Source: Myxococcus xanthus (GTDB lineage: Bacteria > Myxococcota > Myxococcia > Myxococcales > Myxococcaceae). From it: a stretch of 64,000 nucleotides of DNA. Below, one piece after another: positions 23,767 through 32,640 of this stretch. The notes beneath the pieces are model-generated. The model had not been told where the DNA came from. It did not search any database and saw nothing but the letters and a program-made list of their open reading frames with translations. The stretch's first letter is position 1; each line of letters starts with the position of its first letter. Both the position numbers and the translations under genes were made by a program. The stretch is from NCBI RefSeq assembly GCF_006402735.1, contig NZ_CP017174.1, positions 9,202,001-9,266,000 on the forward strand. Reading direction: 5' to 3'.

Positions 23767-24564
23767 ATGACGACCTGGATGAGCGGAGTCTGCGAAACGA
23801 ACGGCATCCACATCCACTACCTCCGGACCGGAGGTGCCAAACCTCCCGTCGTTCTGCTCCATGGACTGATGGGGAACGGCGCCTGCTGGACCCCTTTGGC
23901 GCGCGTGCTCGAAGGTGAGTTCGACGTCGTCATGCCCGATGCCAGAGGGCACGGCGGTTCGAGCACGCCGCACCACGGCTACCGGTACGGCGACCACGCG
24001 AGCGACGTCGTGGGCCTCATCCGCGGCCTGGAGTTCTCTCGTCCGGTCCTGCTTGGCCACTCGATGGGTGGAATGACCGCCGCGGTGGTGGCCAGTCGAG
24101 GGATGGGGGGCATCCGCGGCCTCATCCTGGTCGACCCGACGTTCTTGAGTCCCGAGCGCCAACGCGAGGTGCACGACAGCGACGTCGCCGACCAACACCG
24201 CCGGGCCCTCGGCTTGAACAAGTCTGACCTCGTTGCACATGCCCGAGCCCGCAACCCGCATCGCTCGCCCGAAATCATCGACCTTCTCGCCGAGGCGAGA
24301 CTGAAAACCCGCATGGGCGCCTTCGACGTTCTCACGCCGCCCAATCCCGAGTATCGCGACGTGGTGAGCGCGATTGACGTCCCGACCCTCCTCGTCATTG
24401 GGGACCGCAGCCCCGTCGTCACGCTCGAGATGGCAATGGAGCTGCGGAGCCTCAACCCACGCGTGCGAATCGAACAGGTACAGGACGCCGCCCACGGCCT
24501 TCCGTTCGAACAACCCGAGCGCCTGGGAGCCGTGGTCGCATCGTTCTTGCGCGAGCTGACCTAG
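23767..24564 (+). CDS. Alpha/beta hydrolase, inserted gene
   Basis: 265 residues, no signal peptide. Oxyanion-hole HGLMGNG (residues about 33-39), nucleophile elbow GHSMGG near residue 100, an acid in the strand LLVIGDRSPVV, and the catalytic His in DAAHGLPFEQPERLG. The cap region is helical. This fits soluble alpha/beta hydrolases such as haloperoxidase- or lactonase-like enzymes; the substrate is unknown. Its codons use A and T at third positions more than neighbours (for example AAA CCT, GTT, CAT near the start), and the gene lies between 58-bp direct repeats copied from the end of the VWA gene. Both suggest recent acquisition. Confidence 0.88.
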   Translation: MTTWMSGVCETNGIHIHYLRTGGAKPPVVLLHGLMGNGACWTPLARVLEGEFDVVMPDARGHGGSSTPHHGYRYGDHASDVVGLIRGLEFSRPVLLGHSMGGMTAAVVASRGMGGIRGLILVDPTFLSPERQREVHDSDVADQHRRALGLNKSDLVAHARARNPHRSPEIIDLLAEARLKTRMGAFDVLTPPNPEYRDVVSAIDVPTLLVIGDRSPVVTLEMAMELRSLNPRVRIEQVQDAAHGLPFEQPERLGAVVASFLRELT

Positions 24565-24619
24565 TTGCTGCAACCCGCGCTCGAGTCTCCCCACCGCGCC
24601 GTCGGGGCCGCCGTCACCA

Positions 24620-24677
24620 AGCACCATGGACTTCGACCGCGTCCCCACCCTGCCCTGAGTCCCGCGCCCGCGCCTGG
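24620..24677. repeat. 58-bp direct repeat, right copy
   Basis: Near-exact copy of the VWA gene 3' end, now an orphan fragment between the hydrolase and the efflux operon. It marks the right boundary of the inserted segment. Confidence 0.9.
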
Positions 24678-24682
24678 AGTGA

Positions 24683-24702
24683 TGCCCCGCCATGCCGGGG
24701 CA
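24683..24702. terminator. Hairpin between convergent genes
   Basis: TGCCCCG / CGGGGCA with a 6-base loop, between the hydrolase (plus strand) and the outer-membrane efflux gene (minus strand), 6 bases from the latter's stop. No T-run on either side; a weak bidirectional terminator at best. Confidence 0.35.
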
Positions 24703-24708
24703 CTCCCG

Positions 24709-26208
24709 TCAGGGCGCCGTGTCCAACCCCGCCGCGAAGAGCACCGAGGCCTCCGCGACCTTCACCGTCTCCTGCTGCTTCAGGTGAAGCACCCGCATGT
24801 CCTTGAGCGAGCGGAACGCGTCCAGCAACTCCAGGATGTTGCCGCGGCCCTCGCGGTAGGCGTCCTCGGCCATCCGGCGCACCGTGGGCAGGCGCTCCAC
24901 CACGTCGTGCTCCAGACGCGCCAGCGCGCCCTTGCGTCCCTCCAGGACCGCGTGTGCCCGGGACAGCTCCGCGCGGGCCTCGGCCAGCTCCGCTTCCAGT
25001 GCGCGCGCCTCGGCCTGAATCTCCGCGGACGCCCGAGCGATGGAGCCCTGGTTCCGGTCGAAGAGGGGCAGCGGCAGGCCCACACCTACCATGGCGATGG
25101 TGCTCTTCTCGTTCCGCGTGAGCATGACACCCGCCGCCACCGCCGGCACCGGCAGCCGGTCCCGGCGGGCCACGTCCAGGCCACCGCGCGCCACCGCCTG
25201 CCGTGCCCGCGCCGCCACGAGCGACGGCCGACGCTGCTGGGCGGACTCCCACAGAAGCGGCAGGTCGGGCAGGGACTCGGTGGTGCGCAACGAGCCCTGC
25301 GCCCTCGGGTGCCACCCTTCGATGCCGAGCAGCGCGGCCAACCGGCCGGAGGCGTCGTCCACGCTGGCACGCGCGTTCAGCACCTCCACTTCCAGGGCTC
25401 GGCTCTCCACCTCGATGCGCTCCACGTCGTACCGGCTGGAGTCACCCGCCGCGGCGCGCCCCTTCACCACCTTCTCCACGCGGCCCAGGTCCACCGCCGT
25501 CTCCTCCAGCACGCGCAGCTCTTCCTGGTTCGTCAGCAGCGCCGCGAAGGCCTCGCGCACGGCCAGCGCTCGCTCCGCCAGAGAGGCGTTCACCCGCGCC
25601 TGCTCAGCGGACACATTGCGCTCCGCCAGCTCGCGACGCACGCCGCGCTGCCCGAAGATAAGCAGGGGCTGCTCCAGTGACAGCTCGTGCACCACCGACG
25701 AGCCGGTATTCACGCCCGCAGCCAGGAGTTGCGTGCCGTAGCTGAACGACGGATTGGGCAGGATGCCCGCCTCCACCCGGTCCGCTGCCACCACGTCGAT
25801 GCGCGAGCGCTCCGCCGCGGCCCAGGGGCTGCGCTCATCCAGCAGCGACAGCGCCTGCGCCAGGGTGATGCGCTCTGGAGGCGCCGCCTCGGACCGCTTC
25901 AGCTCCTCCAAAGACCGGGCCGACTGGGTCTCGGACCGCGTCTGCGCCAATGCGAGAAGCTCCGGCGGATGCGCCTGCGTGACTCGGTCTGGCAGCGAGA
26001 CTTCAGGCCGCATCGACTCCTGCGAGGCATGCTCCGGCGGAGGCATATTGGACCGATGCCGCGCATGCGTGAGCCGGTCCGGCGGTGTGGCGACAGAGTG
26101 CATCGACTCTGGCGCGAGACGCTCCACAGAAAGCGTCCCGGCCTGCGCCGCCCCGGCACTCCCGGCCGCCAACGTGCCCAGGACGCCCCATACGATGAAC
26201 CGCTTCAT
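24709..26208 (-). CDS. TolC/CzcC-family outer membrane efflux protein
   Basis: 499 residues. ATG at 26208 with GGAGG upstream gives a signal peptide (KRFIVWGVLGTLAAGSAGAAQA). An unusual 90-residue Pro/Arg-rich stretch follows before the typical OEP start RITLAQALSLLDERSP. Two OEP repeats are visible (ILPNPSFSYGTQ, LEQPLLIFGQR; GVGLPLPLFDRNQG), with long coiled-coil hairpins. It forms the outer-membrane channel for the RND pump encoded upstream. Its start overlaps the stop of a 109-codon ORF (ATGA), so expression is coupled to the efflux operon. Confidence 0.88.
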   Translation of the reverse strand: MKRFIVWGVLGTLAAGSAGAAQAGTLSVERLAPESMHSVATPPDRLTHARHRSNMPPPEHASQESMRPEVSLPDRVTQAHPPELLALAQTRSETQSARSLEELKRSEAAPPERITLAQALSLLDERSPWAAAERSRIDVVAADRVEAGILPNPSFSYGTQLLAAGVNTGSSVVHELSLEQPLLIFGQRGVRRELAERNVSAEQARVNASLAERALAVREAFAALLTNQEELRVLEETAVDLGRVEKVVKGRAAAGDSSRYDVERIEVESRALEVEVLNARASVDDASGRLAALLGIEGWHPRAQGSLRTTESLPDLPLLWESAQQRRPSLVAARARQAVARGGLDVARRDRLPVPAVAAGVMLTRNEKSTIAMVGVGLPLPLFDRNQGSIARASAEIQAEARALEAELAEARAELSRAHAVLEGRKGALARLEHDVVERLPTVRRMAEDAYREGRGNILELLDAFRSLKDMRVLHLKQQETVKVAEASVLFAAGLDTAP

Positions 26209-26534
26209 TCCGTGACCTCCGCCTCGCCCTGAACGCCTTCCGTCACCAACGACAGACATGACACTCCCTCGGGGCTGAAACCCCGCTTGGCGCCGCACGG
26301 CTCCGTCTCCGGCAGCGCCCAGTGGGCACGCACCGGCATGAAGCGCTTCAAGCCGCCATTCGCTGAACGCAAACCACTCCGCAGGACGGGCCCACAACCG
26401 GTGTCCCGCCGATGCGCCTCGATGCTCCAGCGGTGCCGGGCCTTGCGGCCCGCCATTCCGCGCCTTGCTCCGCCACCACCGGACACACCGCCGGGAGGTC
26501 TTCTCCGGACTCTCGTTCCGATGAAGCGCCTCAT
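26205..26534 (-). CDS. Small ORF in ATGA chain between czcA-like and czcC-like genes
   Basis: 109 codons; unlikely to resemble any known domain. Starts MRRFIGTRVRRRPPGG with an ATG overlapping the previous ORF's TGA, and its own TGA overlaps the ATG of the outer-membrane gene. About 40 bases around its start (ending GCGAGG-TGACGGTATGA) closely match the bases around the start of the outer-membrane gene. It therefore looks like a duplicated initiation region that has kept an open frame. Composition is Arg/Gly-rich with three cysteines. It could be a real small protein, a coupling leader, or a decayed duplicate; I cannot decide from sequence alone. Confidence 0.4.
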   Translation of the reverse strand: MRRFIGTRVRRRPPGGVSGGGGARRGMAGRKARHRWSIEAHRRDTGCGPVLRSGLRSANGGLKRFMPVRAHWALPETEPCGAKRGFSPEGVSCLSLVTEGVQGEAEVTE

Positions 26535-26707
26535 ACCGTCACCTCGCCCTGACGCCAGCAGCCCCGAGAGGGACCTCCGGCCCGCGGAACACCCCCGCGC
26601 CCGTCAGGCGCTCCCGCCACGCGCGGGACTCGCAGCCCGCCGAAATGGCGCATGCGGCTGCATCCGCAAGACGACCCAGTCACTCGCGTCCCCATGAAGC
26701 GCCTCAT
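26531..26707 (-). CDS. 58-residue ORF, overlaps czcA-like stop
   Basis: Starts at ATG 26707 inside the TGA of the RND pump gene and ends in a TGA overlapping the next ORF. The first residues MRRFMGTRVTGSSCGCSRMR share their beginning with the following ORF (MRRFIGTRV). The CGC-x-R-M-R-H cluster (Cys, Cys, Met, His) would suit a soft-metal ligand set, which is suggestive in a metal-efflux operon but unproven. Confidence 0.4.
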   Translation of the reverse strand: MRRFMGTRVTGSSCGCSRMRHFGGLRVPRVAGAPDGRGGVPRAGGPSRGCWRQGEVTV

Positions 26708-29700
26708 GCCGCCACCCCCGCGGTGCCCTGCTCCGGGCCGTGCCCCTTCGGACCGATGTGCTCCACACCAGCGTCCAGGTCCTCATCGTCCTCGTCGTCC
26801 CCCGAACCCGTGGACGCGGCATGCTTCCCCACGATGACGGAGTAGAAGGCCGGCAGCGCGAACAGCGACACCAGCACCGCCGTCACCAACCCGCCGATGA
26901 TGACCACCGCGAAGGGCCGCTGCGTCTCGCTGCCCGCTCCGCTGGAGAGTGCCGCCGGCATCAACCCCAGCATCGCCAGCAGCGCCGTCATCAGCACCGC
27001 GCGGAAGCGACTGGACGCGCCCGCCGGCAGCGCTGCCTCCAGGGACTCGCCCGCCTTCCGCCGGTCATCCACCGCGCTCACCACCAGCAGCGAGGCCAGA
27101 CACACCTGCCCCAGCAGCGTGATGAAGCCCACGGCCGCGCTCACCGACAACGGGATGCCCGTGACGGCCAGCGCCAGCACGCCGCCACACATCGCGAAGG
27201 GCGCCCCCGCCAGCACCGCGCTCGCGCTCCGCATGGAGCCCAGCGCCGCGTAGAGCAACGCGAACACCACCAGGAAGGAGATGGGCACGATGACCGCCAG
27301 CCGGCCCAGCGCGCGCTCCTGGTTCTCGAACTCGCCGCCCCACTTGAGGAACGTGCCCTCCGGCACCGTCACCTCTCTCTCCACGGTGGCCATGGCCTCC
27401 TGGATGGTGGAGCCCATGTCGCGCCCCTCCACGTTGAACTTCAGCGCCAGGGTGCGGCTGTTCGCCTCGCGGTTGATGCTCGCGCGGCCCAGCGCCTTCT
27501 CCAGCCGCGCCACCTCGCGCAGCGGGACGTGTCCGCCACTGGCGGTGGGCACCAGGATGCCGCCGATGCGCGCCTCGTCGTCACGCTCCGTACCCGGCAG
27601 GATGACGCGCACCGGGACGGGCCGCTCCTGCTCCCACAGCTCCGTCACCACCCGGCCGCCCAGGGCCGTCTCCACCAGGTCCTGCGCGGTGGACACGTCG
27701 ATGCCGGCGCGCGCCAGCGCGGGACGGTCCAGCACCACCTGGAGCTGCGGCACGCTCGAGTCGCGGTAGAGCCCCAGGTCCACCACGCCCTCCACCTTCT
27801 GGAGCGACGCGACGGCCTGCTCCAGCGTGCCGCGCATGGCCGCCAGGTCCGTGCCGAAAATCTTCAGCACCACCTTGCCGCGCACGCCGCTGATGGCCTC
27901 CTCCACGCTGTCCTTGATGGGCTGCGAGAAGTTGAAGCTGACGCCCGGAATCTCCAGCAGCGAGGCGCGCATCTCCCGCACCAGCCGCTCCTTGTCCCAG
28001 CCCTTGCGCCACGTCTCCTCGGGCGTGAAGCGGACGAACGTCTTGCCCATGTTGACGGCCTCGTTGTCCGTGCCGTCCTCCGGGCGGCCCTGCTCGACGA
28101 GCACCTCCTTCACCTCGGGGAAGTCCAGCAGCCTGCGCCGCACCTCCAGGAGAATGTCCGCGCCCTTGCCCAGGGAGATGCTGGCCGGCATCTCCACGAA
28201 GATGTTGATGTCGCCCTCGTCCAGCTCCGGGAGGAACTCACTGCCCACCCGCGAGCCCACCACACCGGTGACGAGCACCAGCGCCGCCATGCTCGCGAAC
28301 ACCAGCGTCTTGCGCGGCATCAGCCACGTCACCGCGCGGCCGTAGCCTTCCCGCAGGGTGGTGAGCAGCTTCGGCTCCTTCACCTCCGCGTCCTGCGGCC
28401 GCAGCAACAGCGCGCACAGGGCGGGCACCACCGTCAGCGCGAAGACGAGCGCGCCCACCAGCGCGAAGCTGTACGTCAGCGACAGCGGCCGGAAGATGCG
28501 GCCCTCCACGCGCTCCAGCGTGAAGACGGGAATGAGCGCGGCGATGATGATGGCCATCGCGAAGAACGTCGGCCGCGCCACATCCAGCGCCGAGCGCAGG
28601 ATGAGCCCCAGCATCTCCTTGCGCCGCCGGGGCCGCTGCACGCCCGCTTCGTGCAACACGTTCTCCACCAGCACCACCGCGCCATCCACCAGGATGCCGA
28701 AGTCGATGGCGCCCATGGAGATGAGGTTGGCGGGCAGGCCCACCATCTTCAGGCCGATGAAGGCCGTCAGCAGCGCCAGGGGGATGACGGACGCGACGAT
28801 GAGCGAGCAGCGCAGGCTGCGCAGGAACAGCCACGCCACCGCCACCACCAGCAACGCGCCGTGCAGCAGGTTGTGATGCACCGTGGACAGCGTGTGTCCC
28901 ACCAGCACGTTCCGGTCATAGAAGGCCTCGATGCGCATGCCCTTGGGCAGCACCCGCGAGTTCAGCTCCTCCACCTTCGCGTGCACGCCCTCCAGCACCG
29001 TGCTGGGGTTCTCCCCTCGGCGCAGCAGGACGACGCCCTCGGTGACGTCCATGTCCAGGTTGTGGCTCACCGACCCACGGCGCGGCGTGTGCGACGCCAC
29101 CACCCGCGCCACGTCGCCCACCGTCACCGGCGTGCCGTCCTCGCTCTTGAGGACGATGCTCTGCACGTCCCGCGCGCCGCGCAGATAGCCGACCCCGCGG
29201 ATGAGCAACTCCTGGTCGCCCTGGCGCAGGAAGCCGCCACCCACGTTGCGGTTGGAGCGCGACAGCGCCTCGGTGACGTCCGCCAGCGTGAGCTCGTGCG
29301 CGAGCAGCCGCGACGGGTCCACCTGGACGTGGAACTCCTTGAGGAAGCCGCCCAGGCTGAGCACGTCCGCCACGCCGGGCACCTGACGCAGGTGCCGCGC
29401 GATGTTCCACTCCATCTCCGAGCGCGTCTCGGTCAGGGTGTGCCGGTCGCTCAGCACGCGGAACTGGTAGATTTTGCCCAGCGGCGTGGCCTCGGGCGCC
29501 AGCCGCACGTCCGCGCCGTCCGGCATGTCCGCGTTGGACATGCGCTCCCCGACGATGGTGCGCGCCTTGAACGGGTCCACGCCGTCATCGAAGGTGAGGA
29601 AGAGGAGCGACAGGCCAAAGAGGCTCTCGCTGCGCATCTGCACCATGCCCGGCGTGCCGTTGAGCACGCGCTCCAGGGGCACCGTCACCTGCCGCTCGAT

Positions 29701-29880
29701 TTCCTCGGGCGCCAGCCCGGGCATCTGCGCGATGACATTCACCTGGAGGTTGGTGACATCCGGAAACGCCTCCACGGGCGTCTCCAGGTAGGCCTTCACA
29801 CCGAAGAGGCCGATGCCCAGCGTCAGCAGCAGGACGGGCAGGCGGCTCCGGACACAGAACGCGATGAGTGCTCGCAACAT
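26704..29880 (-). CDS. CzcA-type heavy-metal RND efflux pump
   Basis: 1058 residues, the normal size for RND transporters. It uses the proton gradient to expel cations through a tripartite complex. TM1 is LPVLLLTLGIGLFGVKAYL, followed by the porter domain start VEAFPDVTNLQVNVIAQMPG. The TM4 signature AIDFGILVDGAVVLVENVLHE has the acidic residues and spacing of the heavy-metal (HME) subfamily rather than drug pumps. A second TM set begins near residue 530. The C-terminus has an acidic DDEDDED run. Which metal is exported cannot be told. 21 bases separate it from the upstream adaptor gene. Confidence 0.92.
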   Translation of the reverse strand: MLRALIAFCVRSRLPVLLLTLGIGLFGVKAYLETPVEAFPDVTNLQVNVIAQMPGLAPEEIERQVTVPLERVLNGTPGMVQMRSESLFGLSLLFLTFDDGVDPFKARTIVGERMSNADMPDGADVRLAPEATPLGKIYQFRVLSDRHTLTETRSEMEWNIARHLRQVPGVADVLSLGGFLKEFHVQVDPSRLLAHELTLADVTEALSRSNRNVGGGFLRQGDQELLIRGVGYLRGARDVQSIVLKSEDGTPVTVGDVARVVASHTPRRGSVSHNLDMDVTEGVVLLRRGENPSTVLEGVHAKVEELNSRVLPKGMRIEAFYDRNVLVGHTLSTVHHNLLHGALLVVAVAWLFLRSLRCSLIVASVIPLALLTAFIGLKMVGLPANLISMGAIDFGILVDGAVVLVENVLHEAGVQRPRRRKEMLGLILRSALDVARPTFFAMAIIIAALIPVFTLERVEGRIFRPLSLTYSFALVGALVFALTVVPALCALLLRPQDAEVKEPKLLTTLREGYGRAVTWLMPRKTLVFASMAALVLVTGVVGSRVGSEFLPELDEGDINIFVEMPASISLGKGADILLEVRRRLLDFPEVKEVLVEQGRPEDGTDNEAVNMGKTFVRFTPEETWRKGWDKERLVREMRASLLEIPGVSFNFSQPIKDSVEEAISGVRGKVVLKIFGTDLAAMRGTLEQAVASLQKVEGVVDLGLYRDSSVPQLQVVLDRPALARAGIDVSTAQDLVETALGGRVVTELWEQERPVPVRVILPGTERDDEARIGGILVPTASGGHVPLREVARLEKALGRASINREANSRTLALKFNVEGRDMGSTIQEAMATVEREVTVPEGTFLKWGGEFENQERALGRLAVIVPISFLVVFALLYAALGSMRSASAVLAGAPFAMCGGVLALAVTGIPLSVSAAVGFITLLGQVCLASLLVVSAVDDRRKAGESLEAALPAGASSRFRAVLMTALLAMLGLMPAALSSGAGSETQRPFAVVIIGGLVTAVLVSLFALPAFYSVIVGKHAASTGSGDDEDDEDLDAGVEHIGPKGHGPEQGTAGVAA

Positions 29881-29901
29881 GGGTGGGAGTCCTCGCCGTG
29901 C

Positions 29902-31005
29902 CTAGAGAAGCTGGTCGGCCGCGCCATCCAGCAGCAGCGCGCCCCGGGTGACGACCGGGTCCCCCGGTGACAGGCCCGCGATGACCTGCACCCGCCCCTC
30001 CACCGGCTGGGCGACGACGACGGGGCGCCGCACATAGGTGCCCACCTCCTGCTGCACGTACACCACCGACTCCTTGCCGTTGCGCAGCAGCACCGCCTCC
30101 ACCGGCAGCGTCAGGCTGGCGTCCGGCGAGTCGATGCGCACGCGCCCGAACATGCCGGGCCGCAGCCCCTTCTCCTGCGTCTCCAGGGTGATGCGCACCG
30201 GCGCCGTCCGCGAGCCGCCCGCAACCACCGCGCCCACCGAGTCCACCTTCCCCTCCAGCGGCGCGTGCACCGACGGCATCGTCACCCGCACCCGCGCGCC
30301 CTCACGCACCAGCGGCAGGTCGCGCTCGAACACGTCCGCCATCACCCACAGCGCCGAAGGGTCCCCCACCTCCACCAGCACGTCTCCGCCCGGCTGCACG
30401 GCGATGCCCTCCGCCACGCTCCGGCTCAGCACCGTGCCCGCCATGGGCGCGCGCAGCACCACGGTGGTGCCGCTGCCGGTGCCCACGAAGCCCACGGATG
30501 CCTGGGCCCGCGCCAGCTCCGCCTGTGCCTCCGCCAGCCGCGTCTCCGCGGACAGGCGCTCACGCTCGGTCGTCACGCCCTGCTCGAACATGCGGGCCTC
30601 GCGCTCGAAGGCGGACTGGGCCTCGCGCAGCGCCGCCGTCGCGGTGGCCACCGCCGTGCGCGACGCCGCGGCTTCCGGGCAGTCCAGCGTCACCAGCGCG
30701 TCGCCCGGCTTCACCGTGTCGCCGGTGCGCACGTGGACGCTCATCACCCGCCCCGCCAGCGGCGCCACCAGCCGCGACAGCGCCCCGTCCCGGAAGGCCA
30801 CGCGCGCGGGGGCCTGAAGCGCCGCGCTGCTGGCGTCCGCCTTCACCGGGGTGACGGTGACGAAGGCCCGCGAGGCCTCGGCGAGCTGCACCACCCCTTC
30901 CTTCAGGGGGGCGGGCGCGGCGCGCTCGGCGGGAGCGGATGAGGTGGCCGCGCCCGAGCAGGCGGCGGAGAAGGCCCAGAGGCCAAGGAGCAGGGTCCTG
31001 TTCAT
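29902..31005 (-). CDS. CzcB-like periplasmic adaptor lipoprotein of the RND pump
   Basis: 367 residues. ATG at 31005 gives a lipoprotein signal with lipobox AFSAAC. The body has the membrane-fusion-protein order: barrel-sandwich strand LAPLAGRVMSVHVRTGDTVKPGDAL, a helical hairpin (TATAALREAQSAFEREARMFEQGV and onward), the second lipoyl half APMAGTVLSRSVAEG, a beta-barrel, and the membrane-proximal domain ending LLDGAADQLL. First gene of the efflux operon; divergent from the kinase gene with about 140 bases between starts, which must hold the promoters. Confidence 0.9.
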   Translation of the reverse strand: MNRTLLLGLWAFSAACSGAATSSAPAERAAPAPLKEGVVQLAEASRAFVTVTPVKADASSAALQAPARVAFRDGALSRLVAPLAGRVMSVHVRTGDTVKPGDALVTLDCPEAAASRTAVATATAALREAQSAFEREARMFEQGVTTERERLSAETRLAEAQAELARAQASVGFVGTGSGTTVVLRAPMAGTVLSRSVAEGIAVQPGGDVLVEVGDPSALWVMADVFERDLPLVREGARVRVTMPSVHAPLEGKVDSVGAVVAGGSRTAPVRITLETQEKGLRPGMFGRVRIDSPDASLTLPVEAVLLRNGKESVVYVQQEVGTYVRRPVVVAQPVEGRVQVIAGLSPGDPVVTRGALLLDGAADQLL

Positions 31006-31143
31006 GCCCCAGCCCCTGGGCAAGTCCCGGTCCACCGCGAAGAATCTTCAACCCATGGGAATCATTGAGGATGACGACGCCCAGCGAGCAGGCGTGACTG
31101 GTGCTTATTGAACCACCTGTGCACTTTCGCCACAGTGCCCGGC
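31006..31143. promoter_or_regulatory. Divergent promoter region, efflux operon / kinase-epsI
   Basis: 138 bases between oppositely transcribed start codons. It includes a run of A/T-richer sequence at about 31040-31075. Control sites for both transcripts must lie here; specific boxes could not be assigned. Confidence 0.45.
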
Positions 31144-32640
31144 GTGCGCATCTCCACGAAACTGGGCCTGGGCCTGACGCTGACGAGCGCCATCATCCTG
31201 GGTTCCTACGGCTACAGCTTGCTTCGGAAGGAGGAGCACGACCTGCGGACGGCCACCGAGCAGGCGACGCGGCTGCTGGCCACGGCGCTCCAGGTGGCCA
31301 TGGAGAACGCGCTGCGGGACGGGCAGTCGGCGGACGTGAACGAAATCCTCGAGTCGTTGGACCACAGAGACCCGACCGTGGACGTCTTCGTCTTCGACGC
31401 CCAGGCCGTGCCGGTGGTGCGCTCACCTGGTAGCTCGAAGACGCTGCACCTGGTGGAGGATGCCTCCCGGCGAGTGCTGAAGACACGCCATTCCCTCACC
31501 CACTTCGCGGGCCCCAAGAAGCTGTCGCACCTGCTCATCGTCCTGCCCCTGCACAGCGACGACAGCACCGCCGTGGTGGGGGCGCTCGCCGTGGTGAAGC
31601 CGCTGGACGGGCTGCGGCAGGACCTGGAGTCCACCAGCCGCTCCACCGTGCTGTCGGTGCTGACGCTCATCACTGGCATCTCCCTGGTGGGCTGGCTGCT
31701 GCTGATGCTCTACCTCCAGCGTCCCCTGGAGCGCGTGGTGGGGGCGATGCGCGCGGTGCGCGGCGGCGACTTCACGGCCACCGTGACGCCCGGCGGTAAC
31801 GACGAGGTGGGCGAGGTCGTCCACGCCTTCAACGGCATGGTGAAGGAGCTGGGCGAGGCGCGGCAGCGGCTGTCGGCCGAGGCCGAGTCACGGTTGGCAC
31901 TGGAGGCGGGCCTGCGGCGCGTGGACAAGCTGGCCGCCGTGGGACAGCTGTCCGCGGGGCTGGCGCACGAAATCGGCTCCCCCCTGCTCATCCTCAACGG
32001 ACGGGCCCAGGCCCTGGCCGCGCGCGCCGAGCTGCCCGACGACGTGCGGCGCAACGCGCGCATCCTGGTGGAGCAGTCGGAGCGCATCGAGCGCATCGTC
32101 CGCCAGCTCCTGGACCTGGCCCGCCGCAAGCCGTCGAGGCTGGAGTCCCTGGACGCGCTCGCCTCCGTGCGCGCGGTGGTGGAGCTGCTGGAGTTCGACG
32201 CGCGCAAGCGCGACGTCCGGCTGACGTTCCATGCCGAGGAGCCGCTCCCGCGCGTACTGGCGGATGGAGATGGCCTGCAGCAGGTGGCGCTCAACCTGCT
32301 CACCAACGCGCTGCGCGCCACGCCCCGAGGCGGCGAGGTGCGGGTGACGCTGGCGCCGTCCACCTTCCAGCCCGCCCCCGGCCTGCGCGAGCGCCACGGC
32401 GTGCGCCTGTCCGTGGAGGACACCGGCGTGGGCATGGATGACGCGGCGCTGGAGCGCGTCTTCGAGCCCTTCTTCTCCACCTGGAGCACCCACGGCGGCA
32501 CGGGCCTGGGCCTCCCAGTGGTGAAGGCCATTGTCGCGGAGCACGGCGGCGCCGTGACGGTGACGTCACGCCCGGGCCAGGGCACTCACTTCATCGTGCA
32601 CATTCCTTCCGAGAAGGAAGAAGGAACGGGGGCGGTATGA
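31144..32640 (+). CDS. Membrane sensor histidine kinase paired with EpsI
   Basis: About 498 residues. TM1 (STKLGLGLTLTSAIILGSYGY), a periplasmic sensor of about 150 residues, TM2 (STVLSVLTLITGISLVGWLLLML), HAMP (PLERVVGAMRAVRGGDFTA), HisKA with His275 in LSAGLAHEIGSPLL, and HATPase motifs NLLTNAL, VEDTGVGM, FEPFFST and GGTGLGLPVV. Start uncertain among TTG 31108, GTG 31135 and GTG 31144; I chose the last because the mature kinase pattern starts there. Its stop overlaps the epsI ATG (ATGA), which makes the two a two-component pair of the NtrB/NtrC kind. Confidence 0.9.
   Translation: MRISTKLGLGLTLTSAIILGSYGYSLLRKEEHDLRTATEQATRLLATALQVAMENALRDGQSADVNEILESLDHRDPTVDVFVFDAQAVPVVRSPGSSKTLHLVEDASRRVLKTRHSLTHFAGPKKLSHLLIVLPLHSDDSTAVVGALAVVKPLDGLRQDLESTSRSTVLSVLTLITGISLVGWLLLMLYLQRPLERVVGAMRAVRGGDFTATVTPGGNDEVGEVVHAFNGMVKELGEARQRLSAEAESRLALEAGLRRVDKLAAVGQLSAGLAHEIGSPLLILNGRAQALAARAELPDDVRRNARILVEQSERIERIVRQLLDLARRKPSRLESLDALASVRAVVELLEFDARKRDVRLTFHAEEPLPRVLADGDGLQQVALNLLTNALRATPRGGEVRVTLAPSTFQPAPGLRERHGVRLSVEDTGVGMDDAALERVFEPFFSTWSTHGGTGLGLPVVKAIVAEHGGAVTVTSRPGQGTHFIVHIPSEKEEGTGAV

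Noticed and set aside
26740-29970. 1076-codon plus-strand frame opposite the RND pump
   Set aside because: Antisense mirror of the pump gene, dominated by His, Arg and Gln. No recognisable domain.
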